64,000 nt of DNA, taken from the NCBI GenBank assembly GCA_016124335.1, contig WGNX01000005.1, forward strand, positions 310,001 to 374,000. The letters run 5' to 3'. Shown here piece after piece: positions 55,202-63,614 of this stretch (position 1 is the first letter of the stretch; every line of letters starts with the position of its first letter). Origin of the DNA: Alphaproteobacteria bacterium. GTDB taxonomy: Bacteria > Pseudomonadota > Alphaproteobacteria > CACIAM-22H2. The position numbers and the translations under genes are program-made. A model generated the notes under the pieces. It searched no databases. It had not been told where the DNA came from and saw only the letters and a program-made list of their open reading frames with translations.

Positions 55202-55867
55202 CTACTCGCTGGCTTGCCGCAGGGCCGCCGCTGCCGCGAACGGCGTGATTGTCAGGGCGAAAACGCCGAACCCTGCCAGCAGGAAAAGATGGGGTCGCGG
55301 CGAGAGCCCGGCGATCTGGGCCTCGACCGCTGCGACGGCGAAAATCAGCACCGGGATGTAGAGCGGCAGGACGATCAGGGCGAGCAGCGCGCCGCCCTTG
55401 CGCGCGCCCACCGACAGGGCAGCCCCGATCGCGCCGAATAGCGAGAGGCTTGGCGTGCCCAGCAGCAAGGTGAGCAGCAGCGTCGCGTATCCCTGGGCAG
55501 GAAGCTGGAGCATGGTCGCGACGATCGGCGAGACGACGATCAGCGGCAATGCGGTCGTCAGCCATTGCGCGAGGCACTTGGCGAGCACCAGCAGTTCGAG
55601 CGATGCGGGGGCGAGCACGAGTTGGTCGAGGCTGCCGTCGTCGGCCTCCGACTGGAACAGCCGGTCGAGCGAGATGAGGCAGGCAAGCAGCGCCACGACC
55701 CAGACGATGCCCGTCGCCACGCGCGCCAGCGCCTGTGGCTCCGGCCCGATGCCGAACGCGAAAAGCGTGGCCGCGATGACGAAGAAGGCAAGGATCGTCA
55801 GCGTTTCCGCCGGCGTGCGTAGCGCCAGGCGCAGGTCGCGCACGACTAGGGCAAGGGCCGCGTTCAC
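55202..55867 (-). CDS. ccmB: Heme exporter protein CcmB
   Basis: Predicted 221 residues from a GTG, six membrane helices. VVRDLRLALRTPAETLTILAFFV, DRLFQSEADDGSLDQLVL and LPLYIPVLIFAVAAVEA are CcmB signatures. With CcmA it forms the ABC complex that releases heme-loaded CcmE from CcmC. Overlaps ccmA by four bases (GTGA). Confidence 0.93.
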   Translation of the reverse strand: MNAALALVVRDLRLALRTPAETLTILAFFVIAATLFAFGIGPEPQALARVATGIVWVVALLACLISLDRLFQSEADDGSLDQLVLAPASLELLVLAKCLAQWLTTALPLIVVSPIVATMLQLPAQGYATLLLTLLLGTPSLSLFGAIGAALSVGARKGGALLALIVLPLYIPVLIFAVAAVEAQIAGLSPRPHLFLLAGFGVFALTITPFAAAAALRQASE

Positions 55868-56493
55868 GCCGCCCCCAGCGTCAGCGTGCGGGCCGAAGCG
55901 CCCGCGAATTCGAGGTGCGTGGCCGCCACGACGACGCCGCCTGCCGCCCGGTGCCGCGCCACGGCGCGCGCCAGCGCGTCGACGGATGGCGCGTCGAGCC
56001 CGTTCGTCGGCTCGTCGAGCAGCCAGAGTGGCGCCGGTGCGGCAAGCAGGCGCGCAAGTGCGGCGCGCCGACGCTGGCCCTGGCTCAGGAAACGCGCGGG
56101 CGTATCGGCAAGCGCGGCAAGCCCGAAGGCATCGAGCGCCGCCGCGACGTTTGTGCCCGATGCGCCGCGAAGGGCGGCATGGAAGTGCAGATGCTCGGCA
56201 AGCGTCAGCGTGGGTTTCAGCGCATCGGTGTGGGCGATGAAGGCAAGCCTGGCGCGGTGTGCGGCCGGATCTTCGCCGATCGCCTCGCCGTCCCAATCGA
56301 GCGTGCCTGCGGCCGGCGCAAGCAGGCCCGCAAGGACGCGCAGCAGGCTTGATTTGCCGGCACCGTTGGCACCGCGCAGCACGAGCAGGTCGCCGGGCGT
56401 GGCCCGGAGATCGAGTGCCTGAAAGACGGTGCGCCCGCCACGCCGGCAGGCAAGCGCGCGCCCTTTAAGGCCGGCGGTCGGGTTCGAATCCAT
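55864..56493 (-). CDS. ccmA: Heme exporter ATP-binding protein CcmA
   Basis: Predicted 209-residue ABC ATPase. Walker A GANGAGKSSLLR, signature FLSQGQRRRAALARLL and Walker B LWLLDEPTNGLDAPS; the LSQGQRRR form is typical for CcmA. First gene of the operon. I see no good ribosome site before ATG 56493. An intrinsic-terminator-like hairpin ends 18 bases upstream of the ATG (56511-56556). Confidence 0.93.
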   Translation of the reverse strand: MDSNPTAGLKGRALACRRGGRTVFQALDLRATPGDLLVLRGANGAGKSSLLRVLAGLLAPAAGTLDWDGEAIGEDPAAHRARLAFIAHTDALKPTLTLAEHLHFHAALRGASGTNVAAALDAFGLAALADTPARFLSQGQRRRAALARLLAAPAPLWLLDEPTNGLDAPSVDALARAVARHRAAGGVVVAATHLEFAGASARTLTLGAA

Positions 56494-56911
56494 CGGGCGG
56501 AGATTAGCGGAAAAAAAGAGGCGGATATGGACCGTACATCCGGGTCCATACCCGCCCTCGCGCAAAGTTCCCGACCAGGGCTGGAGTCCGGGGAGCCCTT
56601 GGCTGGGTGGGGTCTTCGGCAAAAATTGCGTGCGCGTTCGCGGTCAGTCTGCCGAGGATCCAATTCAACGGGTCGGCGACGGCTTTATTCGGGCCGGTTT
56701 GTGGCAGAAGCGTGAATTCTCGCCTTTTGCCCAATTCGTCAAATTCCACGGCAAGTTATGCATATCGATACATTAATCGGAAAACATTAATGCACCCACT
56801 GCATGGCTCGTGTGTGTGCAGCGCAGCGAAATATTCAGAATTTGGTCACTTTTCAGAGCGATAGTCCTCCCATCGGACGCCGGACATGACCGGTGCCGTT
56901 TGGAGAAAAAA
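56494..56911. other. Leader region of ccmA and divergent upstream region
   Basis: No gene is supported in these 418 bases. The left end holds the leftward terminator-like hairpin (56511-56556). The centre and right (about 56735-56800) are AT-rich with TTATGCATATCGATACATTAA-like sequence, a fair place for promoters facing either way. A leftward frame (56504-56749) runs through the hairpin but has no family match that I can see. Confidence 0.5.
56511..56556 (-). terminator. Intrinsic terminator or attenuator just upstream of ccmA
   Basis: On the minus strand the RNA would form a 14 bp stem (plus-strand arms 56520-56533 and 56543-56556; one pair is G-U only in the minus-strand RNA) with a 9-base loop, then a run of seven U (complement of A 56511-56517). 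The U run ends 17 bases before the ccmA ATG. Since ccm is transcribed in the same direction, this is either the terminator of an upstream transcript or a leader attenuator. Confidence 0.7.
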
Positions 56912-57040
56912 ATGCTCGCGTTCGTAGCCTTGGCCGCCATTCCCGCCGTTATCGCCGTTCTCGCGATGGCGCACGATGTCGTCGACGAGTCGTTCGTCGT
57001 GACGCATCCGGCCCTGATGGCGGCGGCCGCCGGCCGCTAA
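56912..57040 (+). CDS. Small membrane peptide, function unknown
   Basis: Predicted 42 residues. MLAFVALAAIPAVIAVLAMAH forms one hydrophobic helix, followed by a short tail with DVVDES. TGGAGAAAAAA directly precedes the ATG. It is the only rightward gene candidate between ccmA and the ligase gene. Coding status rests on the ribosome site and hydrophobic pattern. Confidence 0.4.
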   Translation: MLAFVALAAIPAVIAVLAMAHDVVDESFVVTHPALMAAAAGR

Positions 57041-57075
57041 CGCGGCGTTCGCGCCCGCGTTCAGGGCGCGCGCTC

Positions 57076-58320
57076 TCAGTCGTATTTCCGCACGTCCTCG
57101 ATCACCTTGCCGTCGTTCGGCAAGGTGCCAGGGGCGGCGAATTCGACGGCCCCTTTCAGCTTCGTCGTCGCCTGCAGGCTTTCGGCCAATTTCGCCGCCA
57201 GACCTGCATCGGATGCCGCCTCGACCTTCAGGGTCATCGTGTCGCTGTCGCCCTCGCGCGACACGACGAGGCGGAACTTCGCGATCTTGTGACGCGCCAC
57301 CGCCTCGGCGACCTGGCCGGGATGGACGAACATGCCCTTGACCTTCGTGGTCTGGTCGGCGCGGCCCATCCAGCCGCGCAGCCGGCGGTTCGTGCGCCCG
57401 CATGAACTCGTACCCGGCACGAACATCGACAGATCGCCGGTGCCGAAGCGGATCAGCGGATAGTCGGGATTGAGCGTCGAGACGACGACCTCGCCCACTT
57501 CGCCGTCGGCAAGCGCTTCGCCCGTTCCCGGGCGGACGATTTCCACGACCAGCCATTCGTCGAGGATCAGGCCCTCGTCGGGCACGCTCTCGTAGCCGAT
57601 GAGGCCGAGATCGGCCGACGCATAGCACTGGCGCAGTTCGATTCCCTTTGCGGCCATCTCGCCGCGCAGCGCCTTGGGCACCGCCTCGCCCGAGACGAGC
57701 GCGCGCTTGAGGCTCGACACGTCCGCACCCAGTTCGGCGGCCTTCTCGACGATGATCTTCAGGAACGACGGCGTGCCCACATAACCGGCGGGGCGCACGT
57801 CGGAAATCGCGCGCACCTGCTGTTCGGTATTACCGGTGCCTGCGGGCACGACCGGGCAGCCGATCGCGTGCGCGCCCATCTCGAGCATCGAGCCTGCCGG
57901 CGTCAGGTGGTAGCTGAAGCAGTTGTGGATCACGTCGCCGCGACGGAATCCGGCCGCCCACAATGCGCGCGCCAGCCGCCAATAGTCCTGCCGCATCGCC
58001 TCGGGATCGTAGATCGGGCCGGGCGACATGAAGATGCGCCCCAGATGCGCGGTCTTGACTGCCGTCATCCCGCCAAACGGGTCGCGCTTGGCGACACGCT
58101 TCTTCTGCAACTCGATGAGATCGCCCTTGCGCACGACGGGAAGCGTCGCAAGCGCGGCGCGGTCGACGATGCGCGCGGGCTCGAAATCCTTCAGGGCTTC
58201 GGCGAAGTAGGGAGCGTTGGTCTTCGCGTTCTCGATCTGGTTGCGCAGTTCGGCGAACTGCCGCTCCTCGCGCAGGGACGGGTCGCGCGTCTCGAGATCG
58301 TCGAAAAACTCCATCGCCAT
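57076..58320 (-). CDS. Phenylacetate-CoA ligase family protein
   Basis: Predicted 414 residues of the PaaK-type adenylate-forming family. IFMSPGPIYDPEAMRQDYWR replaces the usual Thr/Ser/Gly-rich P-loop (TSGTTG) with a divergent MSPGPI, GTPSFLKIIVEKAAE and QCYASADLGLIGYE are the later core motifs, and GRADQTTKVKGMFVHPGQV starts the C-terminal domain. It would activate a carboxylic acid, perhaps aromatic, with CoA and ATP. Last gene of the liv cluster, 73 bases after livF. Confidence 0.85.
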   Translation of the reverse strand: MAMEFFDDLETRDPSLREERQFAELRNQIENAKTNAPYFAEALKDFEPARIVDRAALATLPVVRKGDLIELQKKRVAKRDPFGGMTAVKTAHLGRIFMSPGPIYDPEAMRQDYWRLARALWAAGFRRGDVIHNCFSYHLTPAGSMLEMGAHAIGCPVVPAGTGNTEQQVRAISDVRPAGYVGTPSFLKIIVEKAAELGADVSSLKRALVSGEAVPKALRGEMAAKGIELRQCYASADLGLIGYESVPDEGLILDEWLVVEIVRPGTGEALADGEVGEVVVSTLNPDYPLIRFGTGDLSMFVPGTSSCGRTNRRLRGWMGRADQTTKVKGMFVHPGQVAEAVARHKIAKFRLVVSREGDSDTMTLKVEAASDAGLAAKLAESLQATTKLKGAVEFAAPGTLPNDGKVIEDVRKYD

Positions 58321-58393
58321 TTCAGATTTGCCCCCGCAGGTCGAATCGAACCGGTGCCAGACTCGCCCGGCCGCGGCGTGCCGATCAAGCGTC

Positions 58394-59245
58394 TTAAGCC
58401 AGCCAGCGCTTGCGGCGCTTGTAATGCTTGATGTCGCGGAACGATTTGCGCCCGCCGGCGGCGATGCCGAGATAGAATTCCTTCACGTCCTCGTTGCCGC
58501 GCAGCGTCTCGGCCGAGCCGTCGAGCACGACGCGGCCGTTCTCGAGGATGTAGCCGTAGTGCGCGTGGCGCAGCGCGATCGAGGTGTTCTGTTCGGCCAG
58601 CAGGAACGAGACGCCCTGCTCGCGGTTGAGCTTCACGACGATCTCGAAGATTTCCTCGACCAGCTGCGGGGCGAGGCCCATCGACGGTTCATCGAGAAGG
58701 ATCATGTCCGGCTTGCTCATCAGCGCGCGGCCGATCGCGGTCATCTGCTGTTCGCCGCCCGACGTGTAGCCCGCCTGCGAGCGGCGGCGTTCCTTGAGGC
58801 GCGGGAAATAGCCGTAGACGAGTTCGAGGTCGCGCTGGATCGCGGCGCGCCCCTCGGTGCGCGTATAGGCACCCGTCATCAGATTCTCTTCGACGGTGAG
58901 ATGGCCGAAGCAGTGGCGGCCCTCCATCACCTGGATCACGCCGCGCTTGACGAGATCGTTGGGCGTCAACCCGTCGATGCGGCTGCCCTTGTATTCGATC
59001 GTGCCCTTGGTCACGTCGCCGCGTTCGGCGCGCAGCAGGTTCGAGATGGCCTTGAGCGTGGTCGACTTGCCGGCACCGTTGGCGCCGAGCAGCGCCACGA
59101 TGCCGCCCTTGGGCACCTCGAGGCTCACGCCCTTCAGCACGAGGATGACGTGATCGTAGATCACCTCGATGTTGTTGACCGCCAGCAGCGGCTTCTCGCG
59201 CGGCGTCTTCAGCTTGGTTTCGAGTTCGGCGGCTTCGGTCGTCAT
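58394..59245 (-). CDS. livF: Branched-chain amino acid-type ABC transporter ATP-binding protein LivF
   Basis: Predicted 283 residues, about 40 longer than E. coli LivF through extensions at both ends, the C-terminal one very basic (HYKRRKRW). Walker A GANGAGKSTTLK, signature YTSGGEQQMTAIGRALM (an unusual YTSGGEQQ for LSGGEQQ) and Walker B MILLDEPSMGLAP. Second ATPase of the HAAT transporter. A terminator separates it from the binding-protein gene. Confidence 0.9.
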   Translation of the reverse strand: MTTEAAELETKLKTPREKPLLAVNNIEVIYDHVILVLKGVSLEVPKGGIVALLGANGAGKSTTLKAISNLLRAERGDVTKGTIEYKGSRIDGLTPNDLVKRGVIQVMEGRHCFGHLTVEENLMTGAYTRTEGRAAIQRDLELVYGYFPRLKERRRSQAGYTSGGEQQMTAIGRALMSKPDMILLDEPSMGLAPQLVEEIFEIVVKLNREQGVSFLLAEQNTSIALRHAHYGYILENGRVVLDGSAETLRGNEDVKEFYLGIAAGGRKSFRDIKHYKRRKRWLA

Positions 59246-59260
59246 GTCGCGGCTGTCCGG

Positions 59261-59296
59261 AAAATAAAAAGGGGCGGACCGTTTCCGGCCCGCCCC
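59261..59296 (-). terminator. Intrinsic terminator between the binding-protein gene and livF
   Basis: Minus-strand stem of 11 pairs (plus-strand arms 59271-59281 GGGGCGGACCG and 59286-59296, one G-U pair in the leftward RNA), loop of four, then a U-rich tract from AAAATAAAAA (59261-59270). It lies 35 bases after the binding-protein stop and probably lets that protein be made in excess over livF. Confidence 0.8.
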
Positions 59297-59331
59297 GTCA
59301 GGCTAGAATCCCTGGACCACTTGCGGGTCCT

Positions 59332-60663
59332 TCAGGATTGGTTCGCGCAGTCGCGCGGCTTGATGTTCTTCTCCTTGGCGTACTGGGCGGAACCCGCCTC
59401 GTACATCTCGCGCAGCATCTTGCGGTTGGGCTCGATCCAGTCGGAGACCCAGTTCCACTTCTTGCCGTCCCACTGCTGGATGCGCACGACGCCGCCGCCT
59501 TCGTGGTCGGCGCACGACGTCTTGAGCGGCGGCATGAAGCCCTCGAAGCCCATCGCGGCGAGCCGCTGCGGGTTCAGGTTCAGGTTTTCGAAGCCCCAGC
59601 GGACCTGCTCGCCCGTCATCGGCTTGTTGCCGTAGCGCTCCTGCGCGGTGCGCACGGCTTCGACCACCATCGCGGCGTTGATCGCCCCGCGGTTGTAGAG
59701 GACCGTGCCGACATGACGCGCTTCGCCCGTTCCCTGGCCGGGCTTCAGCACGTTCGCTTCGATGTCTCGCATGAACTTGTAGTCTTTGCCCGTGCCGTGG
59801 AAGTTCGCGGCCATGTAGCCCTTGGCCGCATCGCCGGGCGGCGTCACGTCCTGTTCGGAACCGGCCCACCACACGCCGATGAACTTGTCGCGCGGGAAGC
59901 CCACGGCCGCCGCCTCGGTAATCGCGGTCGGGTTCATGACGCCCCAGCCCCACATGATCACGTAGTTCGGGCGGATCTGGCGGCCGATACGCAGCCAGAT
60001 CGCCTTCTGCTCGACGCCGGGGTTCGGCACCGGGAACTCCGACAGGTCGAAGCCCAGTTCCTTCGACAGGCGCTGGATCACCGGCAGCGGTTCCTTGCCG
60101 AACGCGCTGTCGTGATAGATGTACGAGATCTTCTTGCCCTTGAGCGAGCCGCCTTCCTTCGACTTGATGAACTGCACGATGGCGTCCATCTGCGAATAGT
60201 AAGTGGCGGGCAGCGTGAACATCCACGGGAAGACACGGCCGTCCGAACCGTCCGACCGGCCGTAGCCCGACGTCAGCAGCGGGATCTTGTCCTGCGCGGT
60301 GCGTTCGATCAGCGCGTAGGTGATGCCCGTGGACAGCGGCACGATCGCGGTGGCACCCGTCGGGCCCTTGGCCTTCAGGCGCTCGTAGCATTCGACGCCG
60401 CGGTCGGTGTTGTACGCGGTCTCGCACTCTTCATACGTGATCTTCACGCCGTTGATGCCGCCGTCGCGCGCGTTGATCATCTTGAGATAGTCGAGATAGC
60501 CGTCGGCGAACGGCGTGCCGTTCGGCCCGAACGGACCGGTGCGGTAGGAAAGCGACGGAATGAACTGCTCGTTGGCCTGCGCGAGGGCCGGAGCCGGAAG
60601 CGCGAGGGGTGCTGCGAGGATCGCTGCACCGAGCAGAGCGGACCCAAAGCGGTAGAGGCTCAT
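59332..60663 (-). CDS. HAAT-family ABC transporter substrate-binding protein
   Basis: Predicted 443 residues with signal peptide (MSLYRFGSALLGAAILAAPL, cleavage near ALA-QA). The Leu/Ile/Val-binding fold is seen in GYLDYLKMINARDGGINGVKI, SYIYHDSAFGKEPLPVIQRL and YVIMWGWGVMNPTAITEAAA. At 443 residues it is longer than LivJ/LivK (about 370) and belongs to the group found in clusters with CoA ligases. Ligand may be an organic acid rather than an amino acid (inference). AGGGAGAA supports ATG 60663. Confidence 0.88.
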   Translation of the reverse strand: MSLYRFGSALLGAAILAAPLALPAPALAQANEQFIPSLSYRTGPFGPNGTPFADGYLDYLKMINARDGGINGVKITYEECETAYNTDRGVECYERLKAKGPTGATAIVPLSTGITYALIERTAQDKIPLLTSGYGRSDGSDGRVFPWMFTLPATYYSQMDAIVQFIKSKEGGSLKGKKISYIYHDSAFGKEPLPVIQRLSKELGFDLSEFPVPNPGVEQKAIWLRIGRQIRPNYVIMWGWGVMNPTAITEAAAVGFPRDKFIGVWWAGSEQDVTPPGDAAKGYMAANFHGTGKDYKFMRDIEANVLKPGQGTGEARHVGTVLYNRGAINAAMVVEAVRTAQERYGNKPMTGEQVRWGFENLNLNPQRLAAMGFEGFMPPLKTSCADHEGGGVVRIQQWDGKKWNWVSDWIEPNRKMLREMYEAGSAQYAKEKNIKPRDCANQS

Positions 60664-60788
60664 CGGGCGTTCTCCCTGTTCAGACATGTGATTGCCGGGG
60701 ATTGTCCCGGCCGATCGTTAACCGACCTTGGGGCGAACCTTACGACAGCCCGGGGCCGCCCGCCAGCCGGTTTCGGAAGGCCACCGCC

Positions 60789-61865
60789 TCAATGCGGAAA
60801 CGGCCAAAGTCGCAGTTTTTCCTTGCCGATCTGCCAGAGCCGGGCAAGCCCGTGCGGTTCCACGACAAGGAAGAAGATGATGAGCGAGCCGAAAGTCATC
60901 AGCTCGAGATGCGCGATGGTCGAGGTCGACAGCGGCGTGCCCAGCGCCGTGGGCCCCGCGTTCAGCAGGATCGGCAGCATCACGATGAAGGCCGCACCCA
61001 TGAACGAGCCCAGGATCGAGCCCAGCCCCCCGATGATGATCATGAACAGGATCTGGAACGAGCGGTTGATGTCGAAGGCAAGCGCCTCGACCGAGCTTGT
61101 GTAGATGAAGGCCCACAGCGCGCCCGCCACGCCGCAATAGAAAGACGACACCGCGAAGGCCAGAAGCTTGGTGTGCAGCGGCCGGATGCCGATGATTTCG
61201 GCCGCGATGTCCATGTCGCGGATCGCCATCCACGCGCGGCCCACGCGCCCGCGCACGAGGTTCTTGGCCACGAGCGCCAGCAGCGCCACGAACGCGAGGC
61301 AGAAGATGTATTTGGCGTGCGAGGTCGCCTCGATCCCGGTCACGAAAAAACCGAAGACCGCGCGCGGCGGCGCCGAGATGACGCCCGAGGGCGAGTAGTT
61401 CACGAACCACGGCACCTTCGTGAACAGCCAGATCAGGAAGAACTGCGCGGCAAGCGTGGCGACCGCCAGATAGAAGCCCTTGATGCGCAGGCTCGGCAGG
61501 CCGAACACCACGCCCACCAGTGCCGCAGCGCCGCCGGCCAGCAAAAACACGAACACGATGTTGAGATCGGGGAAGGCGGTGGCGATCTTGTAGGCCGCGA
61601 AGGCCCCGCATGCCATGAAACCGCCTGTGCCAAGGCTGAGCTGGCCGCAATAGCCGGTCAGGATGTTGAGGCCAAGGGCCGCGACCGAGAACACGAGGAA
61701 CGGGATCAGGATCGTCGTCAGGAAATAGTCGGAAGCGAACATCGGCGCGCCGACAAAGGCGACCAGCAGCAGGATCGCCAGCGCGATCCGGTCCTGCAGG
61801 ATCGGGAAGATCGCCTGATCGGTGGCGTAGCTCGTCTTGAACTGGCCGGATTCGCGATAGATCAC
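60789..61865 (-). CDS. livM: Branched-chain amino acid-type ABC transporter permease LivM
   Basis: Predicted 358 residues from a GTG, about ten membrane helices. LGLNILTGYCGQLSLGTGGFMACGAF is the permease signature, and GRVGRAWMAIRDMDIAAEIIGI the ATPase-contact (EAA-like) loop. Follows livH by four bases. Confidence 0.92.
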   Translation of the reverse strand: MIYRESGQFKTSYATDQAIFPILQDRIALAILLLVAFVGAPMFASDYFLTTILIPFLVFSVAALGLNILTGYCGQLSLGTGGFMACGAFAAYKIATAFPDLNIVFVFLLAGGAAALVGVVFGLPSLRIKGFYLAVATLAAQFFLIWLFTKVPWFVNYSPSGVISAPPRAVFGFFVTGIEATSHAKYIFCLAFVALLALVAKNLVRGRVGRAWMAIRDMDIAAEIIGIRPLHTKLLAFAVSSFYCGVAGALWAFIYTSSVEALAFDINRSFQILFMIIIGGLGSILGSFMGAAFIVMLPILLNAGPTALGTPLSTSTIAHLELMTFGSLIIFFLVVEPHGLARLWQIGKEKLRLWPFPH

Positions 61866-61869
61866 GTCG

Positions 61870-62805
61870 CTACACTCTCTCGATGATGCGTTCGCCGAAC
61901 AGGCCCTGCGGGCGGAACATCAGGAAGAACAGCGCCAGGATATACGCGAACCAGTCCTCGATCCCGCCGCCGATCTTCTCCGCCCAGAACACTTCGGCGA
62001 CCTTTTCGCCCACGCCGATGATGAGGCCGCCGATGATCGCCCCCGGGATCGACGTGAAGCCGCCGAGGATCAGGACCGGCAGCGCCTTCAGTGCGACCAG
62101 CGCGAGCGAGAACTGCACGCCCAGCTTCGAGCCCCACATGATGCCGGCCACCAGCGCCACGATGCCGGCCACCGACCACACGATGACCCAGATCGTCTGC
62201 AGCGGGATGCCGACGGACTGCGCGGCCTGATGGTCGTCGGCGACCGCGCGCAGCGCGCGGCCGATGCGGGTCGACTGGAAGAAGAAGGCGAGCGTGGCCA
62301 CGAGCGAGCCGGCGACGACCGCCGCGACGATGTCGAAGGTGTTCACCAGCACGCCGTGGATCTCGATGGGATCCTTCGGAATGCCGATATCGAGGCGTTT
62401 GACGTCCTCGCCCCACAGCATCTGGAAGAAGCCGTCGATGAAGAACGTCACGCCGATCGTCGCCATGAAAAGGATGATCGGCGCCTGATTGACGAGCGGG
62501 CGCAGCACGACGCGTTCGATGACGAAGGCAAGGGCGACCATCATCGCCAGCGTCAGCAGCATCGCCAGCCATTGCGGCACGCCCAGTTCGGTGAAACCGA
62601 CGAAGGAAAGCGCGGCACTCAGCACCATCGCGCCCTGCGCGAAATTGAAAACGCCCGACGCCTTGAAGATCAGCACGAAACCGAGTGCCACGAGGCTGTA
62701 CATCACGCCCGTCAGCAGCCCGCCGACGACGACTTCAACGAAAAACGTGGGATAGGCCCAGATCTCCTTGAGCGGCCCGAACAGGAAATCGAAGATGGCG
62801 TCCAT
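61870..62805 (-). CDS. livH: Branched-chain amino acid-type ABC transporter permease LivH
   Basis: Predicted 311 residues, about eight membrane helices. GLLTGVMYSLVALGFVLIFKASGVFNFAQGAM is highly characteristic, and STRIGRALRAVADDHQAAQSVGI the ATPase-contact loop. Follows livG by eight bases. Confidence 0.93.
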   Translation of the reverse strand: MDAIFDFLFGPLKEIWAYPTFFVEVVVGGLLTGVMYSLVALGFVLIFKASGVFNFAQGAMVLSAALSFVGFTELGVPQWLAMLLTLAMMVALAFVIERVVLRPLVNQAPIILFMATIGVTFFIDGFFQMLWGEDVKRLDIGIPKDPIEIHGVLVNTFDIVAAVVAGSLVATLAFFFQSTRIGRALRAVADDHQAAQSVGIPLQTIWVIVWSVAGIVALVAGIMWGSKLGVQFSLALVALKALPVLILGGFTSIPGAIIGGLIIGVGEKVAEVFWAEKIGGGIEDWFAYILALFFLMFRPQGLFGERIIERV

Positions 62806-62813
62806 TGCCTGCC

Positions 62814-63611
62814 TCACCCGTGCCCGGTGCCGAGATAGGCGTCGATCACCTTCGGATCGGCCTTGACCGCTTCGGGATCGCCGTCGGCGATCTTGCGGCC
62901 GTATTCCAGCACGACCACGCGGTCGGAGATGTCCATCACCACGCCCATGTCGTGCTCGATTAGCGCGATCGTCGTGCCGAACTGCTCGTTGACGTCGAGG
63001 ATGAAGCGGCACATGTCCTCTTTCTCCTCGAGATTCATGCCCGCCATGGGTTCGTCAAGGAGCAGTAGCTCCGGCTCGGCGGCCAGCGCCCGGCCAAGCT
63101 CGACGCGCTTCTGCAGGCCGTAGGGCAGGCGGCCGACGGGAACCTTGCGGATCGCCTGGATCTCGAGGAAGTCGATCACGCGCTCGACGGCTTCGCGGTG
63201 CTCGATCTCCTCGCTCTGCGCCGGGCCCCAATGCAGGCACTGCCAGAAGAAGCCGCGATTCATCTTCAGCATGCGGCCGGTCATGATGTTGTCGAGCGTC
63301 GACATGCCGCGGAAAAGCGCGATGTTCTGGAACGTCCGGGCGATGCCGTCGCGTGCGGCCTCGTGCGGGCGCATGGCGCCGCGCGCCTTGCCCTTGTAGG
63401 TGATGCGGCCTTCGCTGGGCTGGTAGAAACCGTTGATGCAGTTGAGCATCGACGATTTTCCGGCGCCGTTCGGGCCGATGATCGCGCGGATCTCGCCCTT
63501 GCGGATGTCGAACGACACGCCCGATAGCGCGCGCACCCCGCCGAACCCGAGACTCACATCCTCGACCTTCAGCAGCGTGTCGCCGATCGGGCGCGGGGCG
63601 TCGCGCGACAT
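62814..63611 (-). CDS. livG: Branched-chain amino acid-type ABC transporter ATP-binding protein LivG
   Basis: Predicted 265 residues. Walker A GPNGAGKSSMLN, IARTFQNIALF (Q-loop), signature LPYGLQKRVELGRALA (LPYGLQKR form typical of LivG in this cluster type) and Walker B LLLLDEPMAGMN, H-loop LIEHDM. Three bases after the AMP-ligase gene. Confidence 0.92.
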   Translation of the reverse strand: MSRDAPRPIGDTLLKVEDVSLGFGGVRALSGVSFDIRKGEIRAIIGPNGAGKSSMLNCINGFYQPSEGRITYKGKARGAMRPHEAARDGIARTFQNIALFRGMSTLDNIMTGRMLKMNRGFFWQCLHWGPAQSEEIEHREAVERVIDFLEIQAIRKVPVGRLPYGLQKRVELGRALAAEPELLLLDEPMAGMNLEEKEDMCRFILDVNEQFGTTIALIEHDMGVVMDISDRVVVLEYGRKIADGDPEAVKADPKVIDAYLGTGHG

Positions 63612-63614
63612 TCG

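Noticed and set aside
56504..56749. 82-codon leftward frame upstream of ccmA
   Set aside because: It runs through the terminator hairpin and its poly-U tract and has no ribosome site or recognisable family.
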